Assembly (NCBI GenBank): GCA_002720095.2
Contig: PBGP02000012.1
Coordinates: 8,701 to 72,700 of the forward strand
Direction of reading: 5' to 3'
Length of the DNA: 64,000 nucleotides
Origin: Methanobacteriota archaeon
GTDB taxonomy: Archaea > Thermoplasmatota > Poseidoniia > Poseidoniales > Poseidoniaceae
Shown: positions 34,799 to 44,621 of the stretch, piece by piece
Layout of the letters: every line of letters starts with the position of its first letter
Numbering within the stretch: the stretch's first letter is position 1
Notes under the pieces: model-generated
The model's input: only the letters and a program-made list of their open reading frames with translations
Told to the model about the DNA's origin: nothing
Databases searched by the model: none
Program-made: the position numbers and the translations under genes

Positions 34799-35068
34799 AT
34801 GCCCAAAGATAAAAAATATTTCGTTTTAAGAGAAGGTGGAGCAGATACTTCAAAAGTGTTTGCTAGTGCGCAACCAAGAGGTGCTGCTTTGAAGGCTGCT
34901 TCTAGAGGAAAAACCGATATTCGTTTAAGAGAACGTGGAACTAATAGAGTTCATGTTTTTGTCGGCGAAAGGAGACAAGTACCCAAACCAGATAATGGCC
35001 CTGATTGGTTACCAGACATGGTATGGAAGGCTAATGTTAAGAAACAAGGAATAGAGCATTTAGGTTAG
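34799..35068 (+). CDS. Chromosomal protein MC1 (archaeal DNA-bending chromatin protein)
   Basis: 89 residues, full length. It matches MC1 of Methanosarcina and haloarchaea: YFVLREGG, QPRGAALKAASRG, IRLRERGTNRVHVFVG and the C-terminal PDWLPDMVWKANVKK. MC1 is a small monomeric protein that binds and sharply bends DNA and acts in nucleoid compaction. The gene is monocistronic with its own TATA box and ribosome binding site. No histone gene is present in this window. Confidence 0.88.
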   Translation: MPKDKKYFVLREGGADTSKVFASAQPRGAALKAASRGKTDIRLRERGTNRVHVFVGERRQVPKPDNGPDWLPDMVWKANVKKQGIEHLG

Positions 35069-35130
35069 TAACCCTTATCTAAATTCGAGAATTTGCATAG
35101 GTTAGTGCAGTCTATGACATAGGTTATCTC

Positions 35131-35889
35131 TTAGGTTTTACCCGTAATTTTTCTCCAAATCATTTTGATTGGATCGTAATACCTGTCTACAACTCTTTCT
35201 TTTAACGGAATAATTGCATCATCTGTAATTTGAATACCTGCTGGACATACTTCTGTACAACATTTAGTAATATTGCAGTATTCAACGCCGAAATTCTTTT
35301 TTATGTCTGGTATTCGATCTTCTTTATCTAGCGGGTGCATTTCAAATTGTGCGAGTCTTACTAAATTTCTTGGACCAGCAAACTCATCAAATAATTCGTG
35401 ATCTCTCAATACATGACAAGTATTTTGACACAGGAAACATTCAATACATTCTCTGAAATGTTGTACACGATCAGCTTCCATTTGATTAAATTTCCAATTT
35501 TTTTCCTTTGGGCCATTTATTGGTTTAATTTTTTGGGCAACCTCATAATTCCACGAAACATCGGTAACTAAATCTTTAATCAAAGGAAATGATTTCATCG
35601 GTCTAATCTCAATAGCTTTTCCTTCAGGTGTTTCAGAAACTATATCATTCATTCTGGTCATACACATCAGTCTAGGTTTTCCGTTAACTTCTGCTGAGCA
35701 GGAACCACATTTCCCAGCCTTACAATTCCATCTTACTGATAAATCTGGTTGGACTTCATGTTGAATTCGATGGACACAATCAAGAACGACCATCCCTTCA
35801 TCTAATTCAATTTCAAAATCTTCCATCGAGGAATTTTCTACATCTCCGCGTAAAATCTTGAATGATTGTATTTTACCTTTTAATGACAT
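35131..35889 (-). CDS. sdhB: Succinate dehydrogenase iron-sulfur subunit
   Basis: 252 residues. The [2Fe-2S] cluster motif is CKAGKCGSC with a downstream LMC. The C-terminal ferredoxin part has CIECFLCQNTC and CNITKCCTEVCP for the [4Fe-4S] and [3Fe-4S] clusters. It carries electrons from the flavoprotein to quinone in the membrane. It follows sdhA with a one-base overlap on the same strand. The complex also belongs to the TCA cycle. Confidence 0.95.
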   Translation of the reverse strand: MSLKGKIQSFKILRGDVENSSMEDFEIELDEGMVVLDCVHRIQHEVQPDLSVRWNCKAGKCGSCSAEVNGKPRLMCMTRMNDIVSETPEGKAIEIRPMKSFPLIKDLVTDVSWNYEVAQKIKPINGPKEKNWKFNQMEADRVQHFRECIECFLCQNTCHVLRDHELFDEFAGPRNLVRLAQFEMHPLDKEDRIPDIKKNFGVEYCNITKCCTEVCPAGIQITDDAIIPLKERVVDRYYDPIKMIWRKITGKT

Positions 35890-37745
35890 TATTTTTCACC
35901 ATCTTGTTCCGCTGCACGTTCAGCAATCATTTTCTTTACTTCTTTGATAGCTTCTTGTAAATCTTCTCTCATCTCCTCTTTTTCTTCTTGTCTAATTTTT
36001 ACTTCGCCATCTTCCATCCAAATTACATTGACTATTTGACCCCAATATTCATCATCAGGGGTAGGGAAATCATCTCTGGTGTGCCCACCTCTACTTTCTT
36101 CACGTGTTAGAGCTGCAAGAGTTGCAGCTTTTGAAACAATAATCATGTTGATTAAATCAAGAGCTTGATGCCATCCAGAGTTATATTTCCTAGAGGTACC
36201 AGAGGATGCATTCTTCTGTCTAGCTTCATATTCATTTAATTTTTCTAATGCAGACACCATTTCATCTTTAGTACGAATTATTCCTACTTGATTTTGCATC
36301 ATATCTCTGAGCTCATCATAGATTTTACCAGGGTTTTCTCCTTCAAAGTTCTTCAGTGGAGCAAGAATATTTGTAATTGCCAAATTAATATCTTTTTCAT
36401 CGATTTTTGGTTGAGATAATTCCTTAGATTTCTTTGCAGCAAATTCTCCCGCTCTTTTACCAAAAACAATTAAATCCGAGAGAGAATTTCCGCCTAATCT
36501 GTTCGCTCCATGCAATCCTGATGCAACTTCCCCACAAGCAAATAGGCCAGGTACACAACTTTCCTGGGTTTCAGCGTCAACTCTAACACCTCCCATAACA
36601 TAGTGAGCTGTGGGACCAACTTCCATCGGTTCTTTAGAAATGTCAACACCTGCCAATTCTTTAAATTGATGATGCATTGAAGGTAACTTTTTCAGTATTG
36701 CTTCTTCTCCACGATGTGAGATATCTAAAAAAGCTCCTCCATTTGGAGAACCTCTTCCAGCTTTAACTTCTGAATTTATTGCTTTTGCAACAACATCTCT
36801 TGTCAACAATTCAGGTGGTCTCCTAACAGTGGCTAATTTACCTGAAACAACTTCTTGAACCCATTGTTCAGATTCTTCAATTGTTTCAGCATGGTCTCCT
36901 GCAAACATTTCTGGAACATAGTTGAACATGAATCTTTCATTTTCAATATTTAGTAGTCTACCACCTTCACCTCTAACCCCTTCGGTAACTAAGATTCCTC
37001 GTACTGAGGGTGGCCAAATCATTCCGGTTGGATGAAACTGTACAAATTCCATATCTCTTAAATGCGCCCCAGCTTTAAGGGCCAGAGCATGTCCATCACC
37101 TGTATATTCCCAAGAACCTGAGCAAACGCTCCAACATCTTGTAATTCCTCCAGTGGCTAAAACAATTGATTTGGCAGAAAAAGTGTGAATCTCTCCATCT
37201 ACTCTGTTATAGCCGATGCAACCTATGCATTCTCCTTTTTTATTTTTGAATAAGTCAGTAACGGTGTACTCCATAAATACATCAATTCCAGAATGAATAC
37301 CTTTTTCCTGTAAAGTTCTAATAATCTCTAAACCTGTAGAATCACCGACATGAGCTAATCTTGGAAATGTATGCCCACCAAAATTTCTCTGGTTGATAAA
37401 ATTAGTATTTGTCCTGTCGAATACAGCGCCCCATTGTTCAAGTTCTCTGACTCTGTCAGGGGCTTCTTTGGCATGATATTCGGCCATTTTCCAATCGGCA
37501 AGCCATTTACTACCTTTCATAGTGTCGTGGAAATGGACTTTCCAATTATCTCTAGGATCAGCGTTTTGTAGTGCTGCTGCACATCCTCCTTCAGCCATTA
37601 CCGTGTGTGCTTTGCCTAGTAGTGATTTTGTGATTATTGCTGTCTTAACTCCAGATTTAGCAGATTCGATTGCAGCTCTTAAACCAGCGCCACCAGCACC
37701 AATTACAATAACGTCAAATTCATGATGAGAATACTCTTTACTCAC
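35889..37745 (-). CDS. sdhA: Succinate dehydrogenase flavoprotein subunit
   Basis: 618 residues. The FAD-binding start is VIVIGAGGAGLRAAIESA. The covalent flavin histidine is in KAHTVMAEGG. The active-site stretch is QFHPTGMIWPP, with HYVMGGVRVD and GLHGANRLGGNSL later. It oxidises succinate to fumarate. Its operon order is membrane anchor, sdhA, sdhB in the direction of transcription. Confidence 0.96.
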   Translation of the reverse strand: MSKEYSHHEFDVIVIGAGGAGLRAAIESAKSGVKTAIITKSLLGKAHTVMAEGGCAAALQNADPRDNWKVHFHDTMKGSKWLADWKMAEYHAKEAPDRVRELEQWGAVFDRTNTNFINQRNFGGHTFPRLAHVGDSTGLEIIRTLQEKGIHSGIDVFMEYTVTDLFKNKKGECIGCIGYNRVDGEIHTFSAKSIVLATGGITRCWSVCSGSWEYTGDGHALALKAGAHLRDMEFVQFHPTGMIWPPSVRGILVTEGVRGEGGRLLNIENERFMFNYVPEMFAGDHAETIEESEQWVQEVVSGKLATVRRPPELLTRDVVAKAINSEVKAGRGSPNGGAFLDISHRGEEAILKKLPSMHHQFKELAGVDISKEPMEVGPTAHYVMGGVRVDAETQESCVPGLFACGEVASGLHGANRLGGNSLSDLIVFGKRAGEFAAKKSKELSQPKIDEKDINLAITNILAPLKNFEGENPGKIYDELRDMMQNQVGIIRTKDEMVSALEKLNEYEARQKNASSGTSRKYNSGWHQALDLINMIIVSKAATLAALTREESRGGHTRDDFPTPDDEYWGQIVNVIWMEDGEVKIRQEEKEEMREDLQEAIKEVKKMIAERAAEQDGEK

Positions 37746-37754
37746 TGTTACACC

Positions 37755-38567
37755 TCAAATTACAAATATCGCAAAATCACCAAGAATTCCTTTGTTTACG
37801 CCAAGAACCCATAGATCTCCCAAAAAAACAAATGTCAGCGAAGCCCAGAACCAAAACCCATGTGATCTGTTTAGTATACTTATTTTTTTGAAAAGTTTCC
37901 CTCTAAATTTACTGATACCCACAGTCCATCTATCAAGTACTCCTCCAGCTAGATGTCTCAAAGCATGGCACGAGGTAACATACATTGTGAGCAAAAATGC
38001 CTCAAAAGCCATTACAAGGGTCCCAACTGAAATACCAATACCATTTTTAAAAGTCATTGTATGTGTCACATCCCACCATTTAATGAGCAGAATCACCATC
38101 GCAGCATATAGGAAGTATCTATGAAGATTATTAATTATGAAAACCATTTTTTCTCCTTTATATCCAATTGATTTATTGATCTGAGGTTCATCGACCCAGC
38201 AAGCAGTAGGGCTAGCAAAGAAAGTTCTGTAGTATACTCTTCTCATGTAGTAACATGTACCTCTGAATCCAAAGGGAATCCAAATAATTAAGATTGCAGC
38301 ATTTATCCAACTTGGGGCAGTTTCGGCCCATTGATTTAAACTAAACAAATCCCATTCCAGAATATTTGGTGAGAATAAGGGAGAAACAACTTTACTTCCG
38401 TTTAATTTATAAGATATTTCAACATCATAAATGAATAGTCTCCAGAAAGTGTAAATCAGTGTCAGAATGAGTGCGGAGCCCATAATAACTGGTTGACTCC
38501 ACCACTTGTCGATTCTATTTGTACGTCCGAGCCCGTCTAAAACGGGGAGTCTTATACCTTCGCCCAT
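37755..38567 (-). CDS. sdhC: Succinate dehydrogenase membrane anchor, cytochrome b type
   Basis: 270 residues with five or so membrane segments. A segment reading FGFRGTCYYMRRVYYRTFFASP resembles the single large anchors found in actinobacterial-type complexes (GFR.TCYYYRK.YYR). Several membrane histidines (NLHRYFLYA, THTMTF, SCHALRHLAGG) could bind two hemes b. It is the first gene of the operon, nine bases before sdhA. No separate SdhD is seen in the window, so one protein probably supplies the whole anchor. Confidence 0.85.
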   Translation of the reverse strand: MGEGIRLPVLDGLGRTNRIDKWWSQPVIMGSALILTLIYTFWRLFIYDVEISYKLNGSKVVSPLFSPNILEWDLFSLNQWAETAPSWINAAILIIWIPFGFRGTCYYMRRVYYRTFFASPTACWVDEPQINKSIGYKGEKMVFIINNLHRYFLYAAMVILLIKWWDVTHTMTFKNGIGISVGTLVMAFEAFLLTMYVTSCHALRHLAGGVLDRWTVGISKFRGKLFKKISILNRSHGFWFWASLTFVFLGDLWVLGVNKGILGDFAIFVI

Positions 38568-38655
38568 ACTTAATGCGCCACCGTAGTCTCCAGTCTAAAG
38601 GAGCCGTTATACTAGCCAGTGCGCATTAGGTCTTTAATGAATGTTTGCAAAACCA

Positions 38656-40284
38656 TCAGGATAATTGTGCCCAGTCAACTTCCATTTCAGACATTTCTAT
38701 TTCGTCTACATCCATTTGAGCTAACTGTAATTTACCACTCAACTCATCATTAACAGCATGCCAATATGAATAAGCTTCAATAACCCAAATTCCTGACTCT
38801 CTTGTACCGTTTCCAGAATTTTTCACTCCACCAAACGGTAAATGTGCTTCTGCACCAGAAGTTGAATTGTTTATACTGGTCATTCCAGATCTAATTCCAG
38901 ATTTAAAGAGATAAGCTTCCATTCTATCATTAGTGTAAATCGCAGATGAAAGCCCATAAGGAGACGCATTAGCAAGATGTAATGCATGATCAAAGTCCTT
39001 TGCTTTAACAACTGTTACCGCTGGACCGAACAATTCTTCATGAAAACAATTCATGTTTTCAGTAACGTTTTCATACACATGTGGCCACATGAAAATACCT
39101 TTGTCAGGATCACCGTGAAACCCATCGGGTTTATTCTTTGAATCTATTCTCCCATTCCCGTAAATTTTTTTGGCTCCATCAATTTCGCATATTTTTATAG
39201 CTTCCAAAAAGTCATTTGCATATTTTTCTGAAAGCATCGGCCCGTATAACATACCTTCATACTTAGAAGAATCACCAATCAGAGTCGATTTAACTTTTTG
39301 CATGAATTTTTCCATGAATTCATCATAAATATCCTCATGCAAAATTAGATTTCCTAAACTTGTGCACCTCTGACCAGCAGTGCCAAAACCAGCCCAATAA
39401 GCTCCTTGAACTGCATTTTCCATATCAGCAGAAGGCATTACAACTAGTGGGTTTTTCCCGCCGAGTTCTAGGGAGCAAGAAACTAAGTTTCTTCCACAGA
39501 CTTCTCCGATATTCTTACCAACTTCAGTACTCCCTGTAAAACTAATTTTGTTAATCTTACCTTCGTCTACTGCATCAATTAAATATTGTCCAGCTCCACT
39601 GCCTTTACCGTGAACTAAATTGATTACTCCGTTAGGAAGTCCAGCTTGATGCATTATTCTTGCTAAAGCAAATGAAAGTAGAGGTGCATCTTGTGGAGAT
39701 TTCCACACACATGTATTCCCGCACATTATTGCAGGTATCATTTTCCAGAATGGAACAGCAGAAGGGAAATTACAAGAATTAATAATTCCACAAACTCCTA
39801 ATGGTCTTCGGTAAGTGAATAATTCTTTATTCGGTAATTCCGAATTAACTGTCTGTCCGTATAGTCTTCGTCCTTCAGATTGAAAGAACAGACAGGTATC
39901 AATTGCTTCTTGAATTTCACCCCCACACTCTTTGATTGTTTTACCGATCTCACGAGCTTGTAATCTTACTAAAACATCTTTATAATCCATCAATAATCTC
40001 CCCATATTACCAATAATTTGACCTCTAGTTGGAGCAGGAGTATTAGACCATTTTGTAAATGCATTTCTTGCAGCTAAAATAGCATTATTTATGTCTTCTT
40101 TAGTCGAAAGAGGAAATTCTCCAAGGCAATCATCTGTGTTTGCTGGATTGATACTTTGGAATGTTTTCTCATCGTTTGCAACTGTCAACATACCATTAAT
40201 AATGTTAAAACCTTTAACACATGGCAAATCATTTTGGTTATCTGTTTCTATGAATTCTAAACCGGTCTCGAGTACTGCGGGCAT
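38656..40284 (-). CDS. Aldehyde dehydrogenase, ALDH7-like
   Basis: 542 residues from ATG 40284, behind GGAGG four bases upstream; an upstream in-frame ATG at 40323 has no such site. Motifs are CNFPSAVPFWK, FTGSTEVG, LELGGKNPLV (base Glu) and GTAGQRCTSL (nucleophile Cys), the last being typical of the ALDH7/antiquitin group that oxidises alpha-aminoadipic semialdehyde. The substrate here is inferred only. A C-terminal acidic extension of about 30 residues is unusual. It diverges from cdc48. Confidence 0.85.
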   Translation of the reverse strand: MPAVLETGLEFIETDNQNDLPCVKGFNIINGMLTVANDEKTFQSINPANTDDCLGEFPLSTKEDINNAILAARNAFTKWSNTPAPTRGQIIGNMGRLLMDYKDVLVRLQAREIGKTIKECGGEIQEAIDTCLFFQSEGRRLYGQTVNSELPNKELFTYRRPLGVCGIINSCNFPSAVPFWKMIPAIMCGNTCVWKSPQDAPLLSFALARIMHQAGLPNGVINLVHGKGSGAGQYLIDAVDEGKINKISFTGSTEVGKNIGEVCGRNLVSCSLELGGKNPLVVMPSADMENAVQGAYWAGFGTAGQRCTSLGNLILHEDIYDEFMEKFMQKVKSTLIGDSSKYEGMLYGPMLSEKYANDFLEAIKICEIDGAKKIYGNGRIDSKNKPDGFHGDPDKGIFMWPHVYENVTENMNCFHEELFGPAVTVVKAKDFDHALHLANASPYGLSSAIYTNDRMEAYLFKSGIRSGMTSINNSTSGAEAHLPFGGVKNSGNGTRESGIWVIEAYSYWHAVNDELSGKLQLAQMDVDEIEMSEMEVDWAQLS

Positions 40285-40391
40285 GAACCTCCGAAAACAA
40301 TAACTTTGATGAACTTGATGCACTTCTTCTTTTAAGAAAACAGTGGGTTTAAGGATTCCCTGAACCTAACGATGAATATCGGAGGGGTAAA

Positions 40392-42644
40392 ATGGCTACG
40401 AAAAGTTCGGATACATTACAACTTAGAATCGCTAAGGCTATACCAAGTGATGTTGGTTTTGGTCGAGCTAGAATCTCAAGCGAGAATGAACTTGGATTAA
40501 AACCTGGAGACATCATTGAGATTAAAGGAGAACAAGGAATCACAGCAGCTACATATTGGCGTAGCCGCCCAGAAGACAGTAAAATGGACATAGTCAGAAT
40601 TGATGGAATAATCCGAAAAAATGCAGGAGTATCATTGGGAGACAAAGTCGATATTAGAAAAGTTGATGCTGTTCCATGTAAGAAATTAGTTTTATCTCCA
40701 GTGATGATTAATAAACAGAACAAAAACAAGCCATCAACTATGCAATTTGGGCCGAATATTGAAGGTTTTGCAAGGAGAGGACTGAACAAAAGGCCTATCG
40801 TTGCAGGAGATAGAATCTTCATTCCAGGTATCACATTATTCGCAGAAACATTACCATTTGCTGTGCGATCAACAACTCCAAAGGGTATAGTTCAAGTTTT
40901 ACCAGAAACTGAGATTGTAATCAAGGAACAACAAATGGATGAGGAATCTTCTGCAGATTCAGAAGGGATTACGTATGAAGATATTGGCGGAATTGGAAAC
41001 CAATTACAAAAAGTTCGAGAGATGATTGAACTACCATTGAAGCATCCAGAATTATTTAGAAGGTTAGGAATTAGTCCGCCGAAAGGAGTACTATTACATG
41101 GGCCTCCAGGAACTGGTAAAACAATGATTGCTAAAGCAGTAGCAACTGAGACAAATGCTCACTTCAAATCTATAAATGGTCCTGAGATAATCAGCAAATA
41201 TTACGGAGAATCCGAAAAACAATTAAGAGAGATTTTTGATGATGCTGCAGAAAATGCACCCTCAATTGTTTTTGTAGATGAATTAGATAGTATTGCTCCC
41301 AAGCGTGAAGATGTCACGGGTGAAGTTGAGAGAAGGGTTGTAGCACAGTTACTGACATTAATGGACGGAATGCAGGGCAGAGATAATGTTGTTGTGATAG
41401 GTGCAACCAATCGAAGAGATGCAATTGACCCTGCATTGAGGAGACCAGGTAGATTCGACAGAGAAATTGAAGTTGGAGTCCCAGATAGAAATGGGAGAGC
41501 AGAAATTGTAGATGTTCATACCAGAGGTATGCCGTTAAGTGACGATTTTGATATAGAATGGATTCTTGAGAATACTTACGGTTTTGTTGGAGCTGATGTA
41601 TCTGCTCTCGTTAGAGAAGCAGCAATGAAGGCTCTGCGCAGATACCTCCCAGAAATTGATTTAGACGCAGAAGTAATCCCTCCAGAGGTATTAGAAAAGA
41701 TGGAAGTAATTATGGATGATTTCAAATTAGCCATCAGAGAGGTTGAGCCGAGTGCATTAAGGGAAATTTATGTTGAAATTCCAGAAACTGGGTGGAATGA
41801 GGTTGGAGGTTTAGACGAAATCAAGAATAGATTGAAAGAAAGTGTTGAATGGCCTTTAACTAAACCAGATTTATTCAAGCACTTCGGAATTAAACCGCCT
41901 AGGGGAATAGTGTTATTTGGAGCACCAGGGACTGGGAAAACACTACTAGCTAAAGCAATAGCAAATGAAGCCAAAGCTAATTTTATTTCAGTTAAAGGCC
42001 CCGAAATGATAAGTAAGTGGGTTGGCGAATCTGAAAGAGGAATTAGAGAAATTTTCAAGAAGGCTAAACAGGCATCGCCGTCTATAATATTCCTAGATGA
42101 ATTTGAAAGTATTGCCCATTCTAGGTCTTCATCTGGAATGGACGGGGGTGGAACTCAATCAGGAAATAGGATTGTTAACCAATTACTCGCTAGCATGGAT
42201 GGAATTGAATCATTAGATGGTGTAATAGTTATTGCTGCTACTAACAGACCAGAAATGATAGATCCTGCCTTGATTAGAAGTGGAAGATTTGAGCGAGTTC
42301 TACATGTTCCCCCACCAGATTCAAAAGCAATCAAGGAAATATTTAATATACACTCTAAAAATATGCCATTGGGTAAATTTAATTTAGGGGATATTTCGAA
42401 GAAAATGTCAGGTTACACAGGTGCAGATGTTGAGTCAGTATGTAGAGAAGCAGCCTTAACAGCTATGCGAGATTCAAAGAAAACAGTAACTAAAACTCAC
42501 TTCGAGAAAGCGCTTGGTATGGTAAGACCTACAGTTACTGATGATATGTTAGAATATTATAAGAAAATGGAATCCTTACTAGTTAGTGGACTCACTACGG
42601 TGAAGAGAAGTAAAGATACTCAGAGAGGAATGGAATCAGTTTGA
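40392..42644 (+). CDS. cdc48: Cdc48/VCP-type AAA+ ATPase
   Basis: 750 residues. It has an N-terminal double-psi barrel/beta domain (residues 1-180), then two AAA modules with GPPGTGKT and GAPGTGKT Walker A loops, Walker B DELDS and DEFES, and arginine-finger regions. It unfolds and extracts proteins for degradation, working with the proteasome in archaea. ATG at 40392 follows GGAGGGG. The C-terminus ends just before a strong ribosome binding site of a PRC-barrel gene, probably in the same transcript. Confidence 0.96.
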   Translation: MATKSSDTLQLRIAKAIPSDVGFGRARISSENELGLKPGDIIEIKGEQGITAATYWRSRPEDSKMDIVRIDGIIRKNAGVSLGDKVDIRKVDAVPCKKLVLSPVMINKQNKNKPSTMQFGPNIEGFARRGLNKRPIVAGDRIFIPGITLFAETLPFAVRSTTPKGIVQVLPETEIVIKEQQMDEESSADSEGITYEDIGGIGNQLQKVREMIELPLKHPELFRRLGISPPKGVLLHGPPGTGKTMIAKAVATETNAHFKSINGPEIISKYYGESEKQLREIFDDAAENAPSIVFVDELDSIAPKREDVTGEVERRVVAQLLTLMDGMQGRDNVVVIGATNRRDAIDPALRRPGRFDREIEVGVPDRNGRAEIVDVHTRGMPLSDDFDIEWILENTYGFVGADVSALVREAAMKALRRYLPEIDLDAEVIPPEVLEKMEVIMDDFKLAIREVEPSALREIYVEIPETGWNEVGGLDEIKNRLKESVEWPLTKPDLFKHFGIKPPRGIVLFGAPGTGKTLLAKAIANEAKANFISVKGPEMISKWVGESERGIREIFKKAKQASPSIIFLDEFESIAHSRSSSGMDGGGTQSGNRIVNQLLASMDGIESLDGVIVIAATNRPEMIDPALIRSGRFERVLHVPPPDSKAIKEIFNIHSKNMPLGKFNLGDISKKMSGYTGADVESVCREAALTAMRDSKKTVTKTHFEKALGMVRPTVTDDMLEYYKKMESLLVSGLTTVKRSKDTQRGMESV

Positions 42645-42650
42645 GGTGAG
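42643..42650 (+). promoter_or_regulatory. Strong ribosome binding site with no standard start codon after it
   Basis: GAGGTGAG overlaps the cdc48 stop and lies four bases before ATC 42655 and ten before ATT 42661. No ATG, GTG or TTG follows in frame until far inside the encoded domain. Confidence 0.55.
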
Positions 42651-42654
42651 TTAA

Positions 42655-42900
42655 ATCAGCATTACAGTTTTTGGGCATGAACTTGTTGGAAGAAATGTAT
42701 TTGATAGAAGTGAAGAATTATTAGGAAAAGTTACAGATATTAATATTGATTTTAACTCAGGAAATGTTCAATTTATATGTGTAGAATTAGAGAAAAGCAT
42801 TAATTCAGAGAAGTTGCCTTGGATTTCATCAGGAGACATTGTTCAGGTTCCTGTGAGTGTTATAGAAAAGATTTCTGATGCGATTTATCTCAGTAAATAG
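42655..42900 (+). CDS. PRC-barrel protein with apparent AUC/AUU start
   Basis: 81 codons, from directly after an in-frame TAA at 42652-42654 to the TAG at 42898-42900. The product reads as a complete PRC-barrel domain: FGHELVGRNVFD, then LLGKVTDINIDF and VPVSVIEKISDAIYLS. The first ATG, GTG or TTG in frame comes only past the middle, so translation must begin at ATC 42655 or ATT 42661. A strong GAGGTGAG lies at 42643-42650. The frame is intact over the full domain, and the composition matches its neighbours. PRC barrels can serve as small adaptor or RNA-related domains. A sequencing error that hid an ATG is the alternative. Confidence 0.7.
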   Translation: MSITVFGHELVGRNVFDRSEELLGKVTDINIDFNSGNVQFICVELEKSINSEKLPWISSGDIVQVPVSVIEKISDAIYLSK

Positions 42901-42967
42901 TATAATCAGTATCCAGTAAGCGTATTAAAGCAGTCAATACCGTAGCATTGTTAGCGCTTAGCGCTGG

Positions 42968-44617
42968 GTGCTAGAATTGGTTAGGAAGACTTCCAGAAAA
43001 ATTCGTCGCCGTGCACTAATTTCTGGTTTTTACTTAGCCTTATTCTTTCTAGTATGGCTTTTGTTATCTAGTTACGTAAATTTAGGAAATACGAAACAAC
43101 TTTCTGCTTATGATGATGATTGGGACGATATTTCTAATTTTAGAAAAGAAATATCAAGTTTAGGTATTCAAACCAAAAGTCTTGTATCGAGTCCATTGTT
43201 GCTTAATGAAATTGAAAATCCCGTAAATTCTACATTTGTAATTAGTGGAGTTGAAAAAGATACTTTTTCATTGCCATCTATCGGCTCTGATTCGTCGTTT
43301 ATTTCTTTTAGTGAGCCTGAAGGATATAGCGGCTCTGAAATTTCAGCGATCACTGGATTTGTCAAAAGAGGCGGTACTGTGATTGTTTTAGATGATTTTG
43401 GTTATTCTAGTGGAATTGCTGATGCTGTTGGTATTAGCTACAGTAATCACAGATTATATGATGATGAATATGCAGTAGAATTAGATTATAATTATGTTTG
43501 GATGAACATTAGTCAGAATCATACTGATTGGGACGATTCTGAATTATATCATTCAGGACATTCGAGATGGCATCAAGGGACTGACCCAACAGGAACTGGA
43601 ATGCATCCCTGTTCACTATGGACTGAAAGCAAGATAGAATTCTCTTCACGAGATGAAGCCGGAGTTTGCGCTCATCATTACAATTCAACTACAAAAATGA
43701 TAGAATACAGTCCTGATTATAGTTTGTTGTTGAATGCTCCATCAGCATTTGAATCTATTGAATTTTCGGGAGATTTCTCATACTACGAAGCAGTTGGTAA
43801 ATCCAGCCCGCAGTCTTATCTAGATCTAAATGATGATGGTAAAATAACACTTGAAACCGAGACGGCACAGTCAGAGGCAGATTTGCAGGGGCCATTTGAT
43901 GTTTACATTGAAACTTGTGATTCTTCTGATTGCTCAGACACCACAGGAGGCAGAATCTATTTTTTAAGTGACGGGAGTGCTCTAATTAATGCAATTTACG
44001 ATTTTGAAAACGCAAATTCAGGTGAATTTGATGTCGATGGTAAGACTATTTCTAATATTCCAGCTAACGATAATAGGAAATGGGCGTTAGACGTAATTGC
44101 AGAATCTGTTCTTTCAGGTAAAAATTTCACTAACAAAGAATTCATTATTCCTTCAGATGACGCCATGGTTATCTTTGATGAAAGTAGGCATAGTCAGAAT
44201 GTTTTATTCACAGACGCTTATAATTTAATCTATTTTCTTTTAGTTTATTTCACAGGAGATGGAATTGGTATGTTATTACTTTTTGTATTACTTTTTTTGG
44301 CTTTTGAGGCAATTTTGATAAAGAAAACTGACCCTGAGCCTTGGAGACATATTTTTAATATAATCTACTATGGGTTCGGTGATGCAAAAAGATATGGATA
44401 TTACACCAGAACTAATAAAATAAAACAGGTGTTCTTATCAAGGGTTAGAAACTTAAATGCGTTATCCAGAGAGGAATTTGATAGAATGCCAGCTCAAGAA
44501 TTACAACAGATGATTAACGATCCTATGTTAGTAAAATTTGTATTTGAGAATAAAAAATATGATTTAGAGCAAACAGTTGCTATCGTTAAACGAATTAAAG
44601 CTTGGCAAAAGGGTTGA
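42968..44617 (+). CDS. DUF4350-type membrane protein
   Basis: 549 residues. There is a membrane segment at about 17-36, then an extracytoplasmic glutamine-amidotransferase-like domain (FVKRGGTVIVLDDFG is characteristic of DUF4350). A calcium-type loop DLNDDGKI follows. A second membrane segment comes near residue 440, then a 90-residue cytoplasmic tail. In many microbes DUF4350 is encoded with DUF58 and MoxR. It starts at GTG 42968 or, behind GGGTG, at TTG 42977. It is followed by DUF58 after four bases, so the two are coupled. Confidence 0.75.
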   Translation: MLELVRKTSRKIRRRALISGFYLALFFLVWLLLSSYVNLGNTKQLSAYDDDWDDISNFRKEISSLGIQTKSLVSSPLLLNEIENPVNSTFVISGVEKDTFSLPSIGSDSSFISFSEPEGYSGSEISAITGFVKRGGTVIVLDDFGYSSGIADAVGISYSNHRLYDDEYAVELDYNYVWMNISQNHTDWDDSELYHSGHSRWHQGTDPTGTGMHPCSLWTESKIEFSSRDEAGVCAHHYNSTTKMIEYSPDYSLLLNAPSAFESIEFSGDFSYYEAVGKSSPQSYLDLNDDGKITLETETAQSEADLQGPFDVYIETCDSSDCSDTTGGRIYFLSDGSALINAIYDFENANSGEFDVDGKTISNIPANDNRKWALDVIAESVLSGKNFTNKEFIIPSDDAMVIFDESRHSQNVLFTDAYNLIYFLLVYFTGDGIGMLLLFVLLFLAFEAILIKKTDPEPWRHIFNIIYYGFGDAKRYGYYTRTNKIKQVFLSRVRNLNALSREEFDRMPAQELQQMINDPMLVKFVFENKKYDLEQTVAIVKRIKAWQKG

Positions 44618-44621
44618 GAAT

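Noticed and set aside
42651..42900. Treating the region after cdc48 as non-coding
   Set aside because: An 81-codon frame with a clear PRC-barrel pattern and a strong ribosome binding site argues for a gene.
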